DNA from: Caryophanales bacterium | GTDB lineage: Bacteria > Bacillota > Bacilli > Bacillales > Amphibacillaceae | DNA length: 64,000 bases | Assembly: GCA_029257405.1 (NCBI GenBank) | Contig: JARIBO010000057.1 | Location: 42,068 to 106,067, forward strand | Direction: 5' to 3' | Shown here: piece after piece, positions 17,085 to 28,590 of the stretch | Layout: each line of letters begins with the position of its first letter | How positions within the stretch are numbered: the stretch's first letter is position 1 | Made by a program: the position numbers and the translations under genes | The notes under the pieces: generated by a model | Told to the model about the DNA's origin: nothing | What the model saw: only the letters and a program-made list of their open reading frames with translations | Databases searched by the model: none

Positions 17085-17390
17085 TTAAGGTAATAATGTA
17101 TTTAATACTTCTTCTACTAAATCCCATTCATCATCAGATTCGATTTGGAATACTTTTAAATCATCGCCCTCTTCTTCATAACGAAATACGTATAAATCGG
17201 CTTCTTCTGCTTCTACTTGTTCTACAGGTACTACTGCTAGATAAGATGAATTTGTTTCATCTAATTCAAATGGTAAAATCACTTCAAATTCATGTTCTAC
17301 TCCATCATCATCTGGAATAATAATTTTTTCGCCTATTTCAATTTTGTTTTCTGACATAGATAGACCTCCTAGTTTAAAATGACTGGTCAA
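17085..17390 (-). CDS. yrzB: YrzB family protein (DUF1292)
   Basis: 101-residue acidic protein with the DUF1292 pattern [19 protein letters not shown] and [17 protein letters not shown]. The function is unknown, but the gene is conserved next to ruvX and ireB in Bacillota. A second in-frame ATG at residue 12 stands behind an AGGAGG and is the more likely start, giving 90 residues. It overlaps ruvX. Confidence 0.87.
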   Translation of the reverse strand: MTSHFKLGGLSMSENKIEIGEKIIIPDDDGVEHEFEVILPFELDETNSSYLAVVPVEQVEAEEADLYVFRYEEEGDDLKVFQIESDDEWDLVEEVLNTLLP

Positions 17391-17790
17391 GATAACTTTG
17401 TAATATTAATACTGCAGCCGTCTTATCAATCACTTTTTTCCTTTTAGCACGACTTACATCTGCTTCAATTAACATGCGTTCTGCTGCAATTGTAGATAGT
17501 CGTTCATCCCATAAAGACGTAGAAATTCCATGAACTTCTTCGCAATGTTTTGCATATCGTTGTGATGCTTCCCCACGCAAACCAATCGATCCATTCATAT
17601 GTTTAGGAAGTCCTATTACAATATGTGAAACTTCATATTCTTTAATAATCTCTTTTAACTTATCATCTGCTGACTCAATTTTCTCTTCATTCCAATTAAT
17701 TGTTAGTAAGCCTTGTGCAGTAATTTTAAGTGCATCACTTAAGGCTACACCAATTGTTTTAGACCCTACATCTAATCCAATAACTCTCAT
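17374..17790 (-). CDS. ruvX: RuvX/YqgF-type nuclease
   Basis: 138-residue RNase H-fold nuclease. The catalytic acidic residues appear in [15 protein letters not shown] (Asp7), GLPKHMNG with the following conserved segment, and [11 protein letters not shown]. In other bacteria the family acts in pre-16S rRNA 5' maturation or Holliday-junction resolution. It overlaps the ireB stop by 4 bases. Confidence 0.94.
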   Translation of the reverse strand: MRVIGLDVGSKTIGVALSDALKITAQGLLTINWNEEKIESADDKLKEIIKEYEVSHIVIGLPKHMNGSIGLRGEASQRYAKHCEEVHGISTSLWDERLSTIAAERMLIEADVSRAKRKKVIDKTAAVLILQSYLDQSF

Positions 17791-18059
17791 TTTTCTATCT
17801 TTTTTTGTTCTTCTAAATAAAATTTAACTAATTCTTCTATTACTTCATCACGTTCTAATTTACGTATTAAATTTCTTGCATCTTTATAACGTGGTATATA
17901 TGCTGGGTCACCTGATAATAAATAGCCGACAATTTGATTTATCGGATTATAACCTTTCTCTTCAAGTGCTTTATGAATAGTCACTAATATGTTTTTAACA
18001 TCTTGATCATAGGGTTCTTCTGAGAAGTTAAATTTCATTGTTTTATCTATTGAACTCAT
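17787..18059 (-). CDS. ireB: IreB family regulatory phosphoprotein
   Basis: 90-residue IreB/YrzL (DUF965) protein with the family core [19 protein letters not shown] and the segment [17 protein letters not shown]. In Enterococcus, IreB is phosphorylated on N-terminal threonines by the PASTA kinase IreK and affects cephalosporin resistance; a threonine is present in the N-terminal KTMKF. First of the ireB-ruvX-yrzB-mltG group after alaS. Confidence 0.93.
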   Translation of the reverse strand: MSSIDKTMKFNFSEEPYDQDVKNILVTIHKALEEKGYNPINQIVGYLLSGDPAYIPRYKDARNLIRKLERDEVIEELVKFYLEEQKKIEK

Positions 18060-18133
18060 TGTGACACCCCTTTTATTTTATCATTAATACAGTTTAACAT
18101 GTATATGTTATTTATTGTATCATTTTACACACA

Positions 18134-18151
18134 ATAAAGCCTAAGATAGGC
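18134..18151 (-). terminator. weak terminator after alaS
   Basis: Short hairpin GCCTA-AGA-TAGGC (18139-18151) followed on the minus strand by TTTATTG. The stem is only 5 base pairs, so read-through into ireB is likely. Confidence 0.4.
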
Positions 18152-18153
18152 GC

Positions 18154-20781
18154 TTAATTATTTAGCATTTTTCTTACTTCCTCGAATGCCTCTGGTAATT
18201 TAGTAATATCTCTACCACCAGCTTGCGCCATTTCTGGTCGACCACCACCGCCGCCTCCACAAATTTGAGCAGCTTTTTTAATTAAATTACCTGCATGAAT
18301 TCCTTCTTTAGTTAAATCTTTTGATACATTCGTAACGATTTGAACTTTTCCTTTAATTTCTGTTGCTAACATAATAACGCCAGATTCCATATTAATGCGA
18401 AGTTCATCTACCATTGTTCTAAGTTGATCCATACTTTTTGCTTCAACTTCTTTTAATAAAACATTCATATTATTAATAGTTTCAATATCATTTAATAATT
18501 CATCCGCTTGAGCATGTGCAGATTTAGCTTGTAAAGATTCATTTTCTTTTTCTATTTCTGCTATTTGATCAAACAATCTATTAATGCGAGTTGGGATTTC
18601 TTCTTCTTGCACTTTTAATAATGCTGCACTTTTTTCAAGAACATTTAATTTTTTATCAATATATAAATAAGCTTCTTTACTCGTCACTGCTTCTATTCTT
18701 CTTGTCCCCGCACCTATTCCTGATTCAGATAAAATTTTAAAGATACCTATTTCTGAAGTATTACTCACATGACAACCACCACAAAGTTCTAGACTAAAAG
18801 GTCCGACTTCAACAACTCTGACAACATCACCATATTTTTCACCAAATAAAGCCATAGCACCTTTTTCTTTTGCTTCACCGATTGCCATTTTTTCTATTTC
18901 CACAGGTGTGTGGGCCCATATCTGTTCATTAACAATACGTTCAACTTCTTTTAACTCTTTGTCACTTACGCTATTAAAGTGAGTAAAATCAAAACGTAAA
19001 TTATTCTTTGCTACTTGTGATCCTGCTTGTTGAATATGGTCACCCAATACATCTTTTAAAGCTTGGTGAAGTAAATGTGTTGCAGTATGGTTCTTTATTA
19101 TGCCTTCACGTGAATTAACATCTACAAATGTATTTACTTGGTCATGAATTTTCATTTCACCTTTTAATATTTTTATTTGATGTAAATGTTGGCCTTGAGG
19201 TGCTTTTTGCACATCTAAAACCTCTGCTTCAAATGATTTATTTTTTATTAAACCAATATCTGCATTTTGTCCACCACTTTCTGCATAAAATGGTGTTTCT
19301 TTTAATATAATAAATCCTTTATCGCCTTCAGTTAGGTTTTCTTTAAATTCACTGTCTTTAATAATCGAAACTATTTCTGTACTATTATTTAACAGGTTAT
19401 AACCAATAAATTTACTTTCTATATCTAATTTACTTAGGATGCTACTTTGTACTTGCATTGACTCTCCAGTTTGACGCGCTTGTCTTGCTCGTGTTCTTTG
19501 GCTTTCCATTTCTTTATTAAATCCTTCTTCATCAATTGTAAACTCAAATTCATTCACATATTCTTCTGTCAATTCTTTTGGAAAACCGTAAGTATCATAA
19601 AGTTGGAAAACAGATTCTCCTGGAATTACTTTACTATTTTTATTTTTTTGTTCTTCCATAATTACTTCTAAACGATTTATTCCATCATTTAAAGTTTCAT
19701 GGAAGCGTTCTTCTTCATTTTTAATTACTTTCATAATTTGTTCTTCTTGAAGAGATACTTCTGGATAATAATCTTTCATTATTTCTCCAACTACAGGTAC
19801 TAACTTATACATAAAAGGCTCATTAATATCAATTTGTTTAGCATAACGAATTGCACGCCTTATTAGTCTTCTAAGTATATAACCACGACCTTCATTTGAT
19901 GGCAATGCATGATCACCAATTGCAAATGAAACTGTTCTTATATGGTCAGCAATAATTTTAAATGCGATATCTTTTTCTACACTATCACCATATTTAAATG
20001 ATGTAAATGTACCTATTTTATTTAAGATTGGCACAAATAAATCCGTATCAAAATTAGTTGGAACATTTTGTACAATAGAAACCATACGTTCAAAACCCAT
20101 ACCAGTATCAATGTTTTTATTAGGTAAAGGTGTATAAGTATCATCGGGATTATGGTTAAATTCAGAAAAAACTAAGTTCCATATTTCTACATATCGATCG
20201 TTTTCACCACCTGGATAGAGTTCAGGATTATTTATATCATCCCCAAATTCAGGTCCTCTATCATAAAATATTTCAGTGTTTGGACCACTTGGACCTTCGC
20301 CAATATCCCAAAAGTTTTCTTCTAAACGAATAATTCGTTCTTCCGGTAAATTGATTTCATTTAACCAAATATTATACGCTTCATCATCCTCTGGATGAAC
20401 TGTCACAGATAATAAATCAGGATTAAATCCTACCCATTTATCATCCGTTAAAAATTCCCACGCAAAAATAATTGCTTCTTTTTTGAAATAATCTCCTATT
20501 GAAAAATTTCCTAACATCTCAAAAAATGTATGGTGACGTGCTGTAAAACCGACATTTTCAATATCATTTGTTCGAATTGCTTTTTGAGCATTAACGATTC
20601 GTGGATTATCTGGAACAATTGAACCGTCAAAATATTTTTTCAATGTTGCAACACCACTATTTATCCAGAGTAAACTTTCATCGTTTATTGGAACGAGTGG
20701 TGCACTTGGTTCAAGTCGATGTCCTTTTTCTTTAAAAAAATCTAAATATAATTGGCGCAATTCTGCTGATGTTATTGTCAT
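18154..20781 (-). CDS. alaS: alanyl-tRNA synthetase
   Basis: Charges tRNA-Ala. Class II core at the N-terminus (motif 2 region [15 protein letters not shown] and motif 3 [15 protein letters not shown]), editing domain with [11 protein letters not shown] and CGGCHV zinc-type residues, and the C-terminal C-Ala domain ending with the glycine-rich [16 protein letters not shown]. The frame extends upstream to 20838, but those 19 codons are T-box leader; the real ATG at 20781 follows GAGGAG. Length 875 is normal. Confidence 0.97.
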   Translation of the reverse strand: MTITSAELRQLYLDFFKEKGHRLEPSAPLVPINDESLLWINSGVATLKKYFDGSIVPDNPRIVNAQKAIRTNDIENVGFTARHHTFFEMLGNFSIGDYFKKEAIIFAWEFLTDDKWVGFNPDLLSVTVHPEDDEAYNIWLNEINLPEERIIRLEENFWDIGEGPSGPNTEIFYDRGPEFGDDINNPELYPGGENDRYVEIWNLVFSEFNHNPDDTYTPLPNKNIDTGMGFERMVSIVQNVPTNFDTDLFVPILNKIGTFTSFKYGDSVEKDIAFKIIADHIRTVSFAIGDHALPSNEGRGYILRRLIRRAIRYAKQIDINEPFMYKLVPVVGEIMKDYYPEVSLQEEQIMKVIKNEEERFHETLNDGINRLEVIMEEQKNKNSKVIPGESVFQLYDTYGFPKELTEEYVNEFEFTIDEEGFNKEMESQRTRARQARQTGESMQVQSSILSKLDIESKFIGYNLLNNSTEIVSIIKDSEFKENLTEGDKGFIILKETPFYAESGGQNADIGLIKNKSFEAEVLDVQKAPQGQHLHQIKILKGEMKIHDQVNTFVDVNSREGIIKNHTATHLLHQALKDVLGDHIQQAGSQVAKNNLRFDFTHFNSVSDKELKEVERIVNEQIWAHTPVEIEKMAIGEAKEKGAMALFGEKYGDVVRVVEVGPFSLELCGGCHVSNTSEIGIFKILSESGIGAGTRRIEAVTSKEAYLYIDKKLNVLEKSAALLKVQEEEIPTRINRLFDQIAEIEKENESLQAKSAHAQADELLNDIETINNMNVLLKEVEAKSMDQLRTMVDELRINMESGVIMLATEIKGKVQIVTNVSKDLTKEGIHAGNLIKKAAQICGGGGGGRPEMAQAGGRDITKLPEAFEEVRKMLNN

Positions 20782-20818
20782 TTTAATACTCCTCACTATA
20801 TATGTAACGCTTATACAG

Positions 20819-21036
20819 AAAAAAACTCCTCTCTGCAAAATTGCAGGGACGAGAATTTTCGTGCTATCACCCTAATTTATGAATTTATAATACATTCATT
20901 ACTTAAACATGATAACGATTATTAACCGATGAACTTTATTTGAATGCTAGTTTAATTATTAGATTAACTTCTCTAGAAAAGCTTCTCACTAATAAATTAG
21001 TGTTGTAATTATACTAATCATCGTTTTAATTATCTA
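20819..21036 (-). ncRNA. T-box riboswitch of alaS with an altered bulge
   Basis: The leader lies between the promoter and alaS. The antiterminator arms are intact: AGGG and ACG pair with CGT and CCCT. The bulge between them (T-box at 20860-20873) reads TGATAGC instead of the usual TGGNACC. An AGTA motif typical of Stem I lies near 21020, and a GCT triplet at 20982-20980 could be the alanine specifier, which is tentative. The competing terminator hairpin is 20819-20852 with a T tract. Confidence 0.85.
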
Positions 21037-21042
21037 CACTTA

Positions 21043-21070
21043 ATTATATGCAAATAATTTTATTTGTCAA
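21043..21070 (-). promoter_or_regulatory. sigma-A promoter of the alaS T-box transcript
   Basis: Minus-strand consensus TTGACA (21065-21070), a 16-base spacer and consensus TATAAT (21043-21048), just downstream of the recD2 stop. Confidence 0.8.
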
Positions 21071-21085
21071 TTGCACCCTAAGTCT

Positions 21086-23410
21086 CTAGTCCATGAAGTC
21101 ATATGGTGAAAACTCTTCTTGAACTTCTGATTCAGAAGGTGATGGTAATCCATCATTAGCCAATTTCAAATGAAGTTGCTCTTTTAGTGATGTAAAGCGC
21201 AAATTCGTGTCAGTTGTCTTTACTCCTTGGAAGAATGCATTCATATCTCCACAAATTATAAGTGAATTTTGGCTCCTTGTAATTGCAGTATAGATTAGGT
21301 TTTTTCTTAACATCCGATTATATGCCGGTACAATAGGCATTATCACAATTGGAAATTCGCTACCCTGTGACTTATGAATTGATATGCAATAAGCAAGACT
21401 TATATTTTGAAATTCATTTCGTCTATAAACAACTTCTAAATCTTCATAAGCAATAACAATTTCTTCTTGTTTATCAACGTTTTCATTTGCTCTAAATATA
21501 GCTATTACTTCACCTATATCGCCATTAGATACACCATCTTCTGGTTGATTGACTAATTGAATAACTTTATCGCCTACTCTAAAAAAATCATCATATACTT
21601 TAATTTCTCGTTTACCTTTTGTTGGCGGATTGATTAAAGCTTGTAACTCTTTGTTAATTATATTTATACCTGCATTAGTTCGATACATTGGAGCAAGTAC
21701 TTGAATATCTCTAACATCTATATCTTTTTCAATCGCTTTTTCAATGACTGTTGAGATTACTTCAACTACTTGATGCGTTTGACAGGGTATAAAACTAAAG
21801 TCCACATCATTACTTAAATCAGCTTCTGTAGTTTCATCATTTTTTATCTTATGAGCCAGTTGAATTATTTTTGACCCTTCTTTTTGTCTATACACTTCAT
21901 TTAAAGTGACTAAGGGTATTAATTTACTTTTTAATAAATCTGATAAAACTTGACCAGGTCCCACTGAAGGTAATTGATCTTCATCACCGACTAGCAATAC
22001 TTGCATGTCTGAAGGTATTGCTTTGAAGAGGTTATTTGCTAACCAAACGTCAACCATTGAAAATTCATCAATAATTAAGTAGCGACCCGATAATTGTTCA
22101 AATTCATTTTTTTCAAAATGATCACTTCCATCCCAACCAAGCAATCGGTGAATCGTAGTTGATTTAATCCCGGTTGACTCTTGCAATCGTTTAGCAGCTC
22201 TTCCTGTCGGAGCAGTTAAGACAAATGGAAAATCTTTAGCACTTTTATAGTCATCTGGATTCATGGATAAATCATGTATAGTGGAAAATGCTTTAATAAT
22301 CCCTTTAATAACAGTAGTTTTTCCAGTACCTGGACCACCTGTTAAGATCATAACTTTAGAGTTAATCGCTTGGCTAATCGCTTCAAATTGTTCTTCACCA
22401 TAACTAATAACTTCTGTTTCTTCTACATCACCTGCTATTTTAAGTAAATCAGCTGTTGGCGTTTCTTCGTCAATAGAAATCGACATTATCCTTTTTAAAT
22501 GTGAACTAAAACCATCTTCAGCATAATATAATTTAATTAAATAAACCTTGTTATCTTTAATTTTAATTCGCTTTTTTTCGTTTAATAATAAAAGTACTTC
22601 ATTTATTAAGTCTTTTGTCATGTCACTTGTATTTAATACAGAAAAAGCTTGATCAATTAAGTCTTTTTCAGGTAAGAATACATGACCAGACTGCATGCTT
22701 TCTTCTAATACAAATATAATTGCTGCTCCGACTCTGTTATGATGAACCGGAGAAATATTATTCATACGTCCTATTTTATCAGCCATTTTAAACCCAAAGC
22801 CTTCAATATCATAGACGAAAGTGTAGGGATCTTTTAAAAGTAATTCAATTGTTTCTTCTTTATACGTATTATATAATTTTTGAGCCATTTTTAACCCAAT
22901 ACCATACTTAGATAATTGAATAACTACTTTTTCAAATCCTTGGTTTGATTGAATCACGCTAATTAAATTAGCTGCAGTTTTATTATTTAAATGAGGGATT
23001 TGATAAACTTCTTTAGGATTTTTCAATATTTCATTTATAGCATCTTCGCCAAAACGATCAACAATTGATTCTGCTATTTTAACACCGATGCCTGGAAATA
23101 AATCGCTTGATAAATAACTAATCAAACCATCTTTTGTTGCAGGAACAAAAGTTTCAAATGAATCAACATCATATTGCATACCAAATTTAGGATGCTTAAT
23201 TAATTTACCATAAAAGAAATAAGTACTACCTTCTTGTAAATTAGCAAAATATCCTTTACCCACAATTTCTTTTTCTTTAAATGGTTCATTAGTGTCACTC
23301 ACTTTTAATTTTGCAATTGAGAAATGTTCGGCTTCATTTTCAAAAATAGTGAATAAAATTTCACCTTTTATAAACCCTCGTTCTTCCTCATTAAATAATG
23401 TTTCTGTCAT
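21086..23410 (-). CDS. recD2: RecD2-type DNA helicase
   Basis: 774-residue 5'-3' helicase of the RecD2/YrrC type, which works without RecBC. Order: N-terminal OB-like part, helix-hairpin-helix region (about 100-215), Walker A GGPGTGKTT (358-366), Walker B DEFSMVD, and C-terminal helicase motifs ending with AYCISIHKSQGSEFP and YTAITRSQNSLII. It is conserved in this place between alaS and the TPR gene. Confidence 0.95.
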   Translation of the reverse strand: MTETLFNEEERGFIKGEILFTIFENEAEHFSIAKLKVSDTNEPFKEKEIVGKGYFANLQEGSTYFFYGKLIKHPKFGMQYDVDSFETFVPATKDGLISYLSSDLFPGIGVKIAESIVDRFGEDAINEILKNPKEVYQIPHLNNKTAANLISVIQSNQGFEKVVIQLSKYGIGLKMAQKLYNTYKEETIELLLKDPYTFVYDIEGFGFKMADKIGRMNNISPVHHNRVGAAIIFVLEESMQSGHVFLPEKDLIDQAFSVLNTSDMTKDLINEVLLLLNEKKRIKIKDNKVYLIKLYYAEDGFSSHLKRIMSISIDEETPTADLLKIAGDVEETEVISYGEEQFEAISQAINSKVMILTGGPGTGKTTVIKGIIKAFSTIHDLSMNPDDYKSAKDFPFVLTAPTGRAAKRLQESTGIKSTTIHRLLGWDGSDHFEKNEFEQLSGRYLIIDEFSMVDVWLANNLFKAIPSDMQVLLVGDEDQLPSVGPGQVLSDLLKSKLIPLVTLNEVYRQKEGSKIIQLAHKIKNDETTEADLSNDVDFSFIPCQTHQVVEVISTVIEKAIEKDIDVRDIQVLAPMYRTNAGINIINKELQALINPPTKGKREIKVYDDFFRVGDKVIQLVNQPEDGVSNGDIGEVIAIFRANENVDKQEEIVIAYEDLEVVYRRNEFQNISLAYCISIHKSQGSEFPIVIMPIVPAYNRMLRKNLIYTAITRSQNSLIICGDMNAFFQGVKTTDTNLRFTSLKEQLHLKLANDGLPSPSESEVQEEFSPYDFMD

Positions 23411-23424
23411 TTAAAACCCTCACT

Positions 23425-24087
23425 CTATTCTTTAATTAATAATGCTTCCATATTCTTTTTACCATTTGCTGCTAGTGCATGTTCTGGCTGAGAAATTAAT
23501 GCTTTATTAAATTTATCTAAAGCTGACTGATACTTGTCTCGAAAAGCATCAAGAACACCTAGATTGTATAATGCATCTGAATGATATTCATCTTGTTTTA
23601 ATATGGCGTTAAATTCTTTTTCTGCTTCATCTAGCTGATCTAGTTGAGCAAGTAACAAACCATATTGAAATTTAATATCAAGGTCATCTGGTTCTAATTC
23701 TGTTGCTCTTAACAAGTAGGGTAAAGCTAATGATTGATGATCTTCTTGTAACAAACACATGCCTTGTAAATAATGAACATCCGCATCATCTAAACCTAAT
23801 AAAATTGCATCTTGAAATTGCCCCTGTGCTGCCCTGTACATTTCTTGTTCATAATATAAATTTCCTAGACTGTAATAACCTGTAGCTAATTTTTCATCTA
23901 ATTCAATTGCTTTACGAATAAAACGTTCAGCTTCTTCAAATTGCTCCATTGTCGCGAGCATATTACCAAAATTTAAATAACCAATTGGATCTGATTCATT
24001 TTCATTAATGTAATTAATAAATTCTTCTGCTGCTTTTTCATAATTACCTTCATTCATATAAATCAAAGCTTGATCAAAGTTTCCCAT
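23425..24087 (-). CDS. tetratricopeptide-repeat protein
   Basis: 220 residues made of about six consecutive TPR units of 34 residues, for example GNYEKAAEEFINYINENESDP and SALDKFNKALISQPEHALA. No signal peptide or membrane segment, so it is probably a cytoplasmic scaffold or adaptor. The gene is conserved between mnmA and recD2 in Bacillales (YrrB in Bacillus), but its partner is not known. Confidence 0.88.
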   Translation of the reverse strand: MGNFDQALIYMNEGNYEKAAEEFINYINENESDPIGYLNFGNMLATMEQFEEAERFIRKAIELDEKLATGYYSLGNLYYEQEMYRAAQGQFQDAILLGLDDADVHYLQGMCLLQEDHQSLALPYLLRATELEPDDLDIKFQYGLLLAQLDQLDEAEKEFNAILKQDEYHSDALYNLGVLDAFRDKYQSALDKFNKALISQPEHALAANGKKNMEALLIKE

Positions 24088-24113
24088 TTTTTTAACTCCT
24101 TTATAGACCTATA

Positions 24114-24139
24114 GACTATGTTAATTAAATAACATAGTC
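24114..24139 (-). repeat. intercistronic hairpin between mnmA and the TPR gene
   Basis: Perfect 10-base arms GACTATGTTA and TAACATAGTC with a 6-base AT loop, without a T run on the minus strand. Probably an mRNA processing or partial-termination element within the operon. Confidence 0.6.
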
Positions 24140-24145
24140 CATATT

Positions 24146-26402
<2,257 letters not shown>

Positions 26403-26423
26403 CTAATCTTCCTTTCAAAATTA

Positions 26424-26843
26424 TTAAATATAAAACATATAAGAATCTTCAATTTTTTGATAGTCAGATTCAATCAAATCTAGTAAGTTTGTTGTATCAA
26501 GTACTTCTTTAACAGCTTCTGTTGCACGTAGCCACAAATTTTGTTGTGCCGGTTCTTCATCTTCTATCCCTTCGACAAGCGTAATAGGACCTTCTAATAC
26601 ACGAATGATATCTCCTACTGAAATCTCTTCTGGCCGGTTCACAAGTTGATACCCACCATAAGCTCCTCTTACACTCTTTACTAAACCTGCATTACGAAGT
26701 GGTGTAGCTAATTGTTCTAAATAATGAACAGACAATTCATTTTTATTTGCTATTGCTTTTAATGACAATGGTCCCTCGCCATACTCGTGTGCTAATTCAA
26801 TCATTATTGTTAAACCATATCTACCTTTTGTTGATATTTTCAA
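26424..26843 (-). CDS. cymR: cysteine metabolism regulator CymR (Rrf2 family)
   Basis: Repressor of cysteine and sulfur genes that works with CysK in Bacillus and Staphylococcus. Winged HTH with MKISTKGRYGLTIM and LEQLATPLRNAGLVKSVRGAYGGY, and the family end YMFYI. The frame extends to a GTG at 26852, but the TTG at 26843 follows GGGGTG at good spacing and gives the family N-terminus (140 residues). There is no cysteine anywhere, so neither an iron-sulfur cluster nor the Cys25 switch of S. aureus CymR is possible. Confidence 0.93.
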   Translation of the reverse strand: MKISTKGRYGLTIMIELAHEYGEGPLSLKAIANKNELSVHYLEQLATPLRNAGLVKSVRGAYGGYQLVNRPEEISVGDIIRVLEGPITLVEGIEDEEPAQQNLWLRATEAVKEVLDTTNLLDLIESDYQKIEDSYMFYI

Positions 26844-26900
26844 GAACGACACCCCAATTTATATAAATCACTTATTATTTTAAATGTTTAATTATAACAT

Positions 26901-26929
26901 ATTATACTTATTGTAACACGAACGAACAA
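26901..26929 (-). promoter_or_regulatory. promoter of cymR and downstream genes
   Basis: Minus-strand TTGTTC (26924-26929), a 17-base spacer and consensus TATAAT (26901-26906), about 58 bases before the cymR start. Confidence 0.6.
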
Positions 26930-26997
26930 CTTCTTGCATTTTTATAGATTCAAGCCTAACCTAGATAAACAAACTAAATTTTAAAGGATGGTTATTT

Positions 26998-28269
26998 ATG
27001 AAGCATCAACCACTTGCATATAGAATGAGACCAAAAAATATTGATGGAATTATCGGCCAAGAACATTTAGTTGGCGAAGGTAGAGTTATCAGAAGAATGG
27101 TTACTGCTAACAAACTTGCCTCGATGATTTTATTTGGTCCACCAGGAACAGGTAAAACTTCTATGGCGGAAGCATTAGCGAAAAGTTTAAATCTGCCTTA
27201 CCGTGAATTAAATGCAGTAATTGATCGTAAGAAAGATATGGAAATAGTTGTTGAAGAAGCAAAGATGGCAGGAAGTATGGTGCTTATTTTAGATGAGGTT
27301 CATCGATTAGATAAAGCTAAACAAGACTTTTTATTACCTCACTTAGAAAATAACTTGCTTACAATGATCGGCTGCACAACAAGTAATCCATATCATTCAA
27401 TTAACCCGGCCATTAGAAGTAGAACACATTTATTTGAATTGAATGCACTTGAACCAAACGATATTGCTCTAGCTTTAAAACATGCCTTACACGATAAAGA
27501 TGAAGGTTATGGAGATGAAAAAGTTAACGTGAACGAAGAAGCGCTTACTCATTTTTCAGAAAGTGCTAATGGGGATTTAAGAGCTGCTTTAAATGGACTA
27601 GAATTAGCTGTAAGTTCCACTCCTTTAAATCAAAACGGTGAAAAAAACATTACGCTTGATATTGCAGAAGAATGCATGCAAAAGAAAAGCTTTTCTCATG
27701 ATAAAGGTGGCGATGCTCATTATGATGTGCTTTCTGCTTTTCAAAAATCAATTCGTGGGAGTGACATTAATGCATCATTACATTATTTAGGTCGTTTAAT
27801 TGAAGCAGGCGACCTTGAAAGTATTGCGCGCAGACTTGTTGTTATTGCATATGAAGATATTGGTATCGCAAACCCACAAGCTGGACCACGTGCTCTTGCT
27901 GCCGTTCAAGCAGCTGAAAGACTTGGTTTTCCTGAAGCTCGAATTCCTCTAAGTGTTGTAGTAACAGAGCTTGCTCTTTCACCAAAATCAAATAGTGCAT
28001 ATAGTGCTCTTGACTCTGCTTTAGCTGATATTAGAAAAGGTAATGTTGGAGATATTCCTGCTCATTTAAAAGATGCTCATTATTCAGGGGCTAAAGATCT
28101 CGGACGAGGTGTTGGTTACAAATATCCACATAGTTATGAAAATGGTTGGATTAAACAACAATATTTACCTGATAATATAAAAAGAAAAAAATATTATCAA
28201 CCAAAAGAAAACAGTAAGTTCGAACGCGCTTTTAAACAAGTGTATGATAATATTAATAAACAAAATTAA
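26998..28269 (+). CDS. rarA: replication-associated recombination protein A (RarA/MgsA)
   Basis: 423-residue AAA+ ATPase related to clamp-loader and RuvB proteins that acts at stalled replication forks. Walker A GPPGTGKTS lies near residue 47, Walker B LILDEVHRLDK near 99, and the C-terminal tetramerisation domain has the family segment VIAYEDIGIANPQAGPRALA. Divergent from cymR, as in Bacillus and Staphylococcus. It starts with ATG behind AAAGGATGG and ends at a strong hairpin. Confidence 0.95.
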   Translation: MKHQPLAYRMRPKNIDGIIGQEHLVGEGRVIRRMVTANKLASMILFGPPGTGKTSMAEALAKSLNLPYRELNAVIDRKKDMEIVVEEAKMAGSMVLILDEVHRLDKAKQDFLLPHLENNLLTMIGCTTSNPYHSINPAIRSRTHLFELNALEPNDIALALKHALHDKDEGYGDEKVNVNEEALTHFSESANGDLRAALNGLELAVSSTPLNQNGEKNITLDIAEECMQKKSFSHDKGGDAHYDVLSAFQKSIRGSDINASLHYLGRLIEAGDLESIARRLVVIAYEDIGIANPQAGPRALAAVQAAERLGFPEARIPLSVVVTELALSPKSNSAYSALDSALADIRKGNVGDIPAHLKDAHYSGAKDLGRGVGYKYPHSYENGWIKQQYLPDNIKRKKYYQPKENSKFERAFKQVYDNINKQN

Positions 28270-28309
28270 ATTAAGCGACAAACTAATATTTTAGTTTGTC
28301 GCTTAATTT
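28268..28309. terminator. bidirectional terminator of rarA and the 6S RNA gene
   Basis: Perfect 19-base arms (28268-28286 and 28291-28309) with loop TATT. On the plus strand it ends rarA; on the minus strand it would end the 6S RNA. Confidence 0.85.
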
Positions 28310-28514
28310 ATAATCCCAATTTTGCCGTTTCAAGATATTTTTAGCCCGCATCTTAGCAGGTGGGTGTTTTGTTCTAATTACTAAATTAAACGAATAAACA
28401 ACTTGACTTGTTTAAATAAGTTAACTTCCTATAATTAGAAACTGCAAACTCCCTTACATATTTCGTGTTCGGACAAAATTAATTCATCCACGTACAAATC
28501 AGGATTATTTGATT
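28310..28514 (-). ncRNA. ssrS: probable 6S RNA
   Basis: About 205 bases without an ORF between rarA and aspS, the place where Bacillales carry a 6S RNA gene. The two ends of the minus-strand transcript pair over 13 positions (28496-28508 with 28310-28322, G-U pairs included), forming the closing stem expected for 6S RNA, which binds the housekeeping RNA polymerase. It has its own promoter and shares a terminator. The size fits the family (about 190-230). Assignment rests on position, size and closing stem; I could not check a covariance model. Confidence 0.72.
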
Positions 28515-28520
28515 AACTAA

Positions 28521-28549
28521 AGAATATCATATGTAAACGCTTAATGCAA
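28521..28549 (-). promoter_or_regulatory. promoter of the probable 6S RNA
   Basis: Minus-strand TTGCAT (28544-28549), a 17-base spacer and TATTCT (28521-28526). Transcription would begin near 28514, just before the predicted closing stem. Confidence 0.55.
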
Positions 28550-28550
28550 G

Positions 28551-28584
28551 GAATAAAAAAAGAGTTCGTAAATTACGAACTCTT
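28551..28584 (-). terminator. terminator of the hisS-aspS operon
   Basis: Inverted repeat AAGAGTTCGTAA/TTACGAACTCTT (28560-28571 and 28573-28584) followed on the minus strand by a run of seven T, a few bases after the aspS stop. Confidence 0.85.
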
Positions 28585-28590
28585 AATAAA

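Noticed and set aside
20782..20838. A 19-codon N-terminal extension of AlaRS
   Set aside because: It covers the T-box terminator; the ATG at 20781 has its own ribosome site and matches the family.
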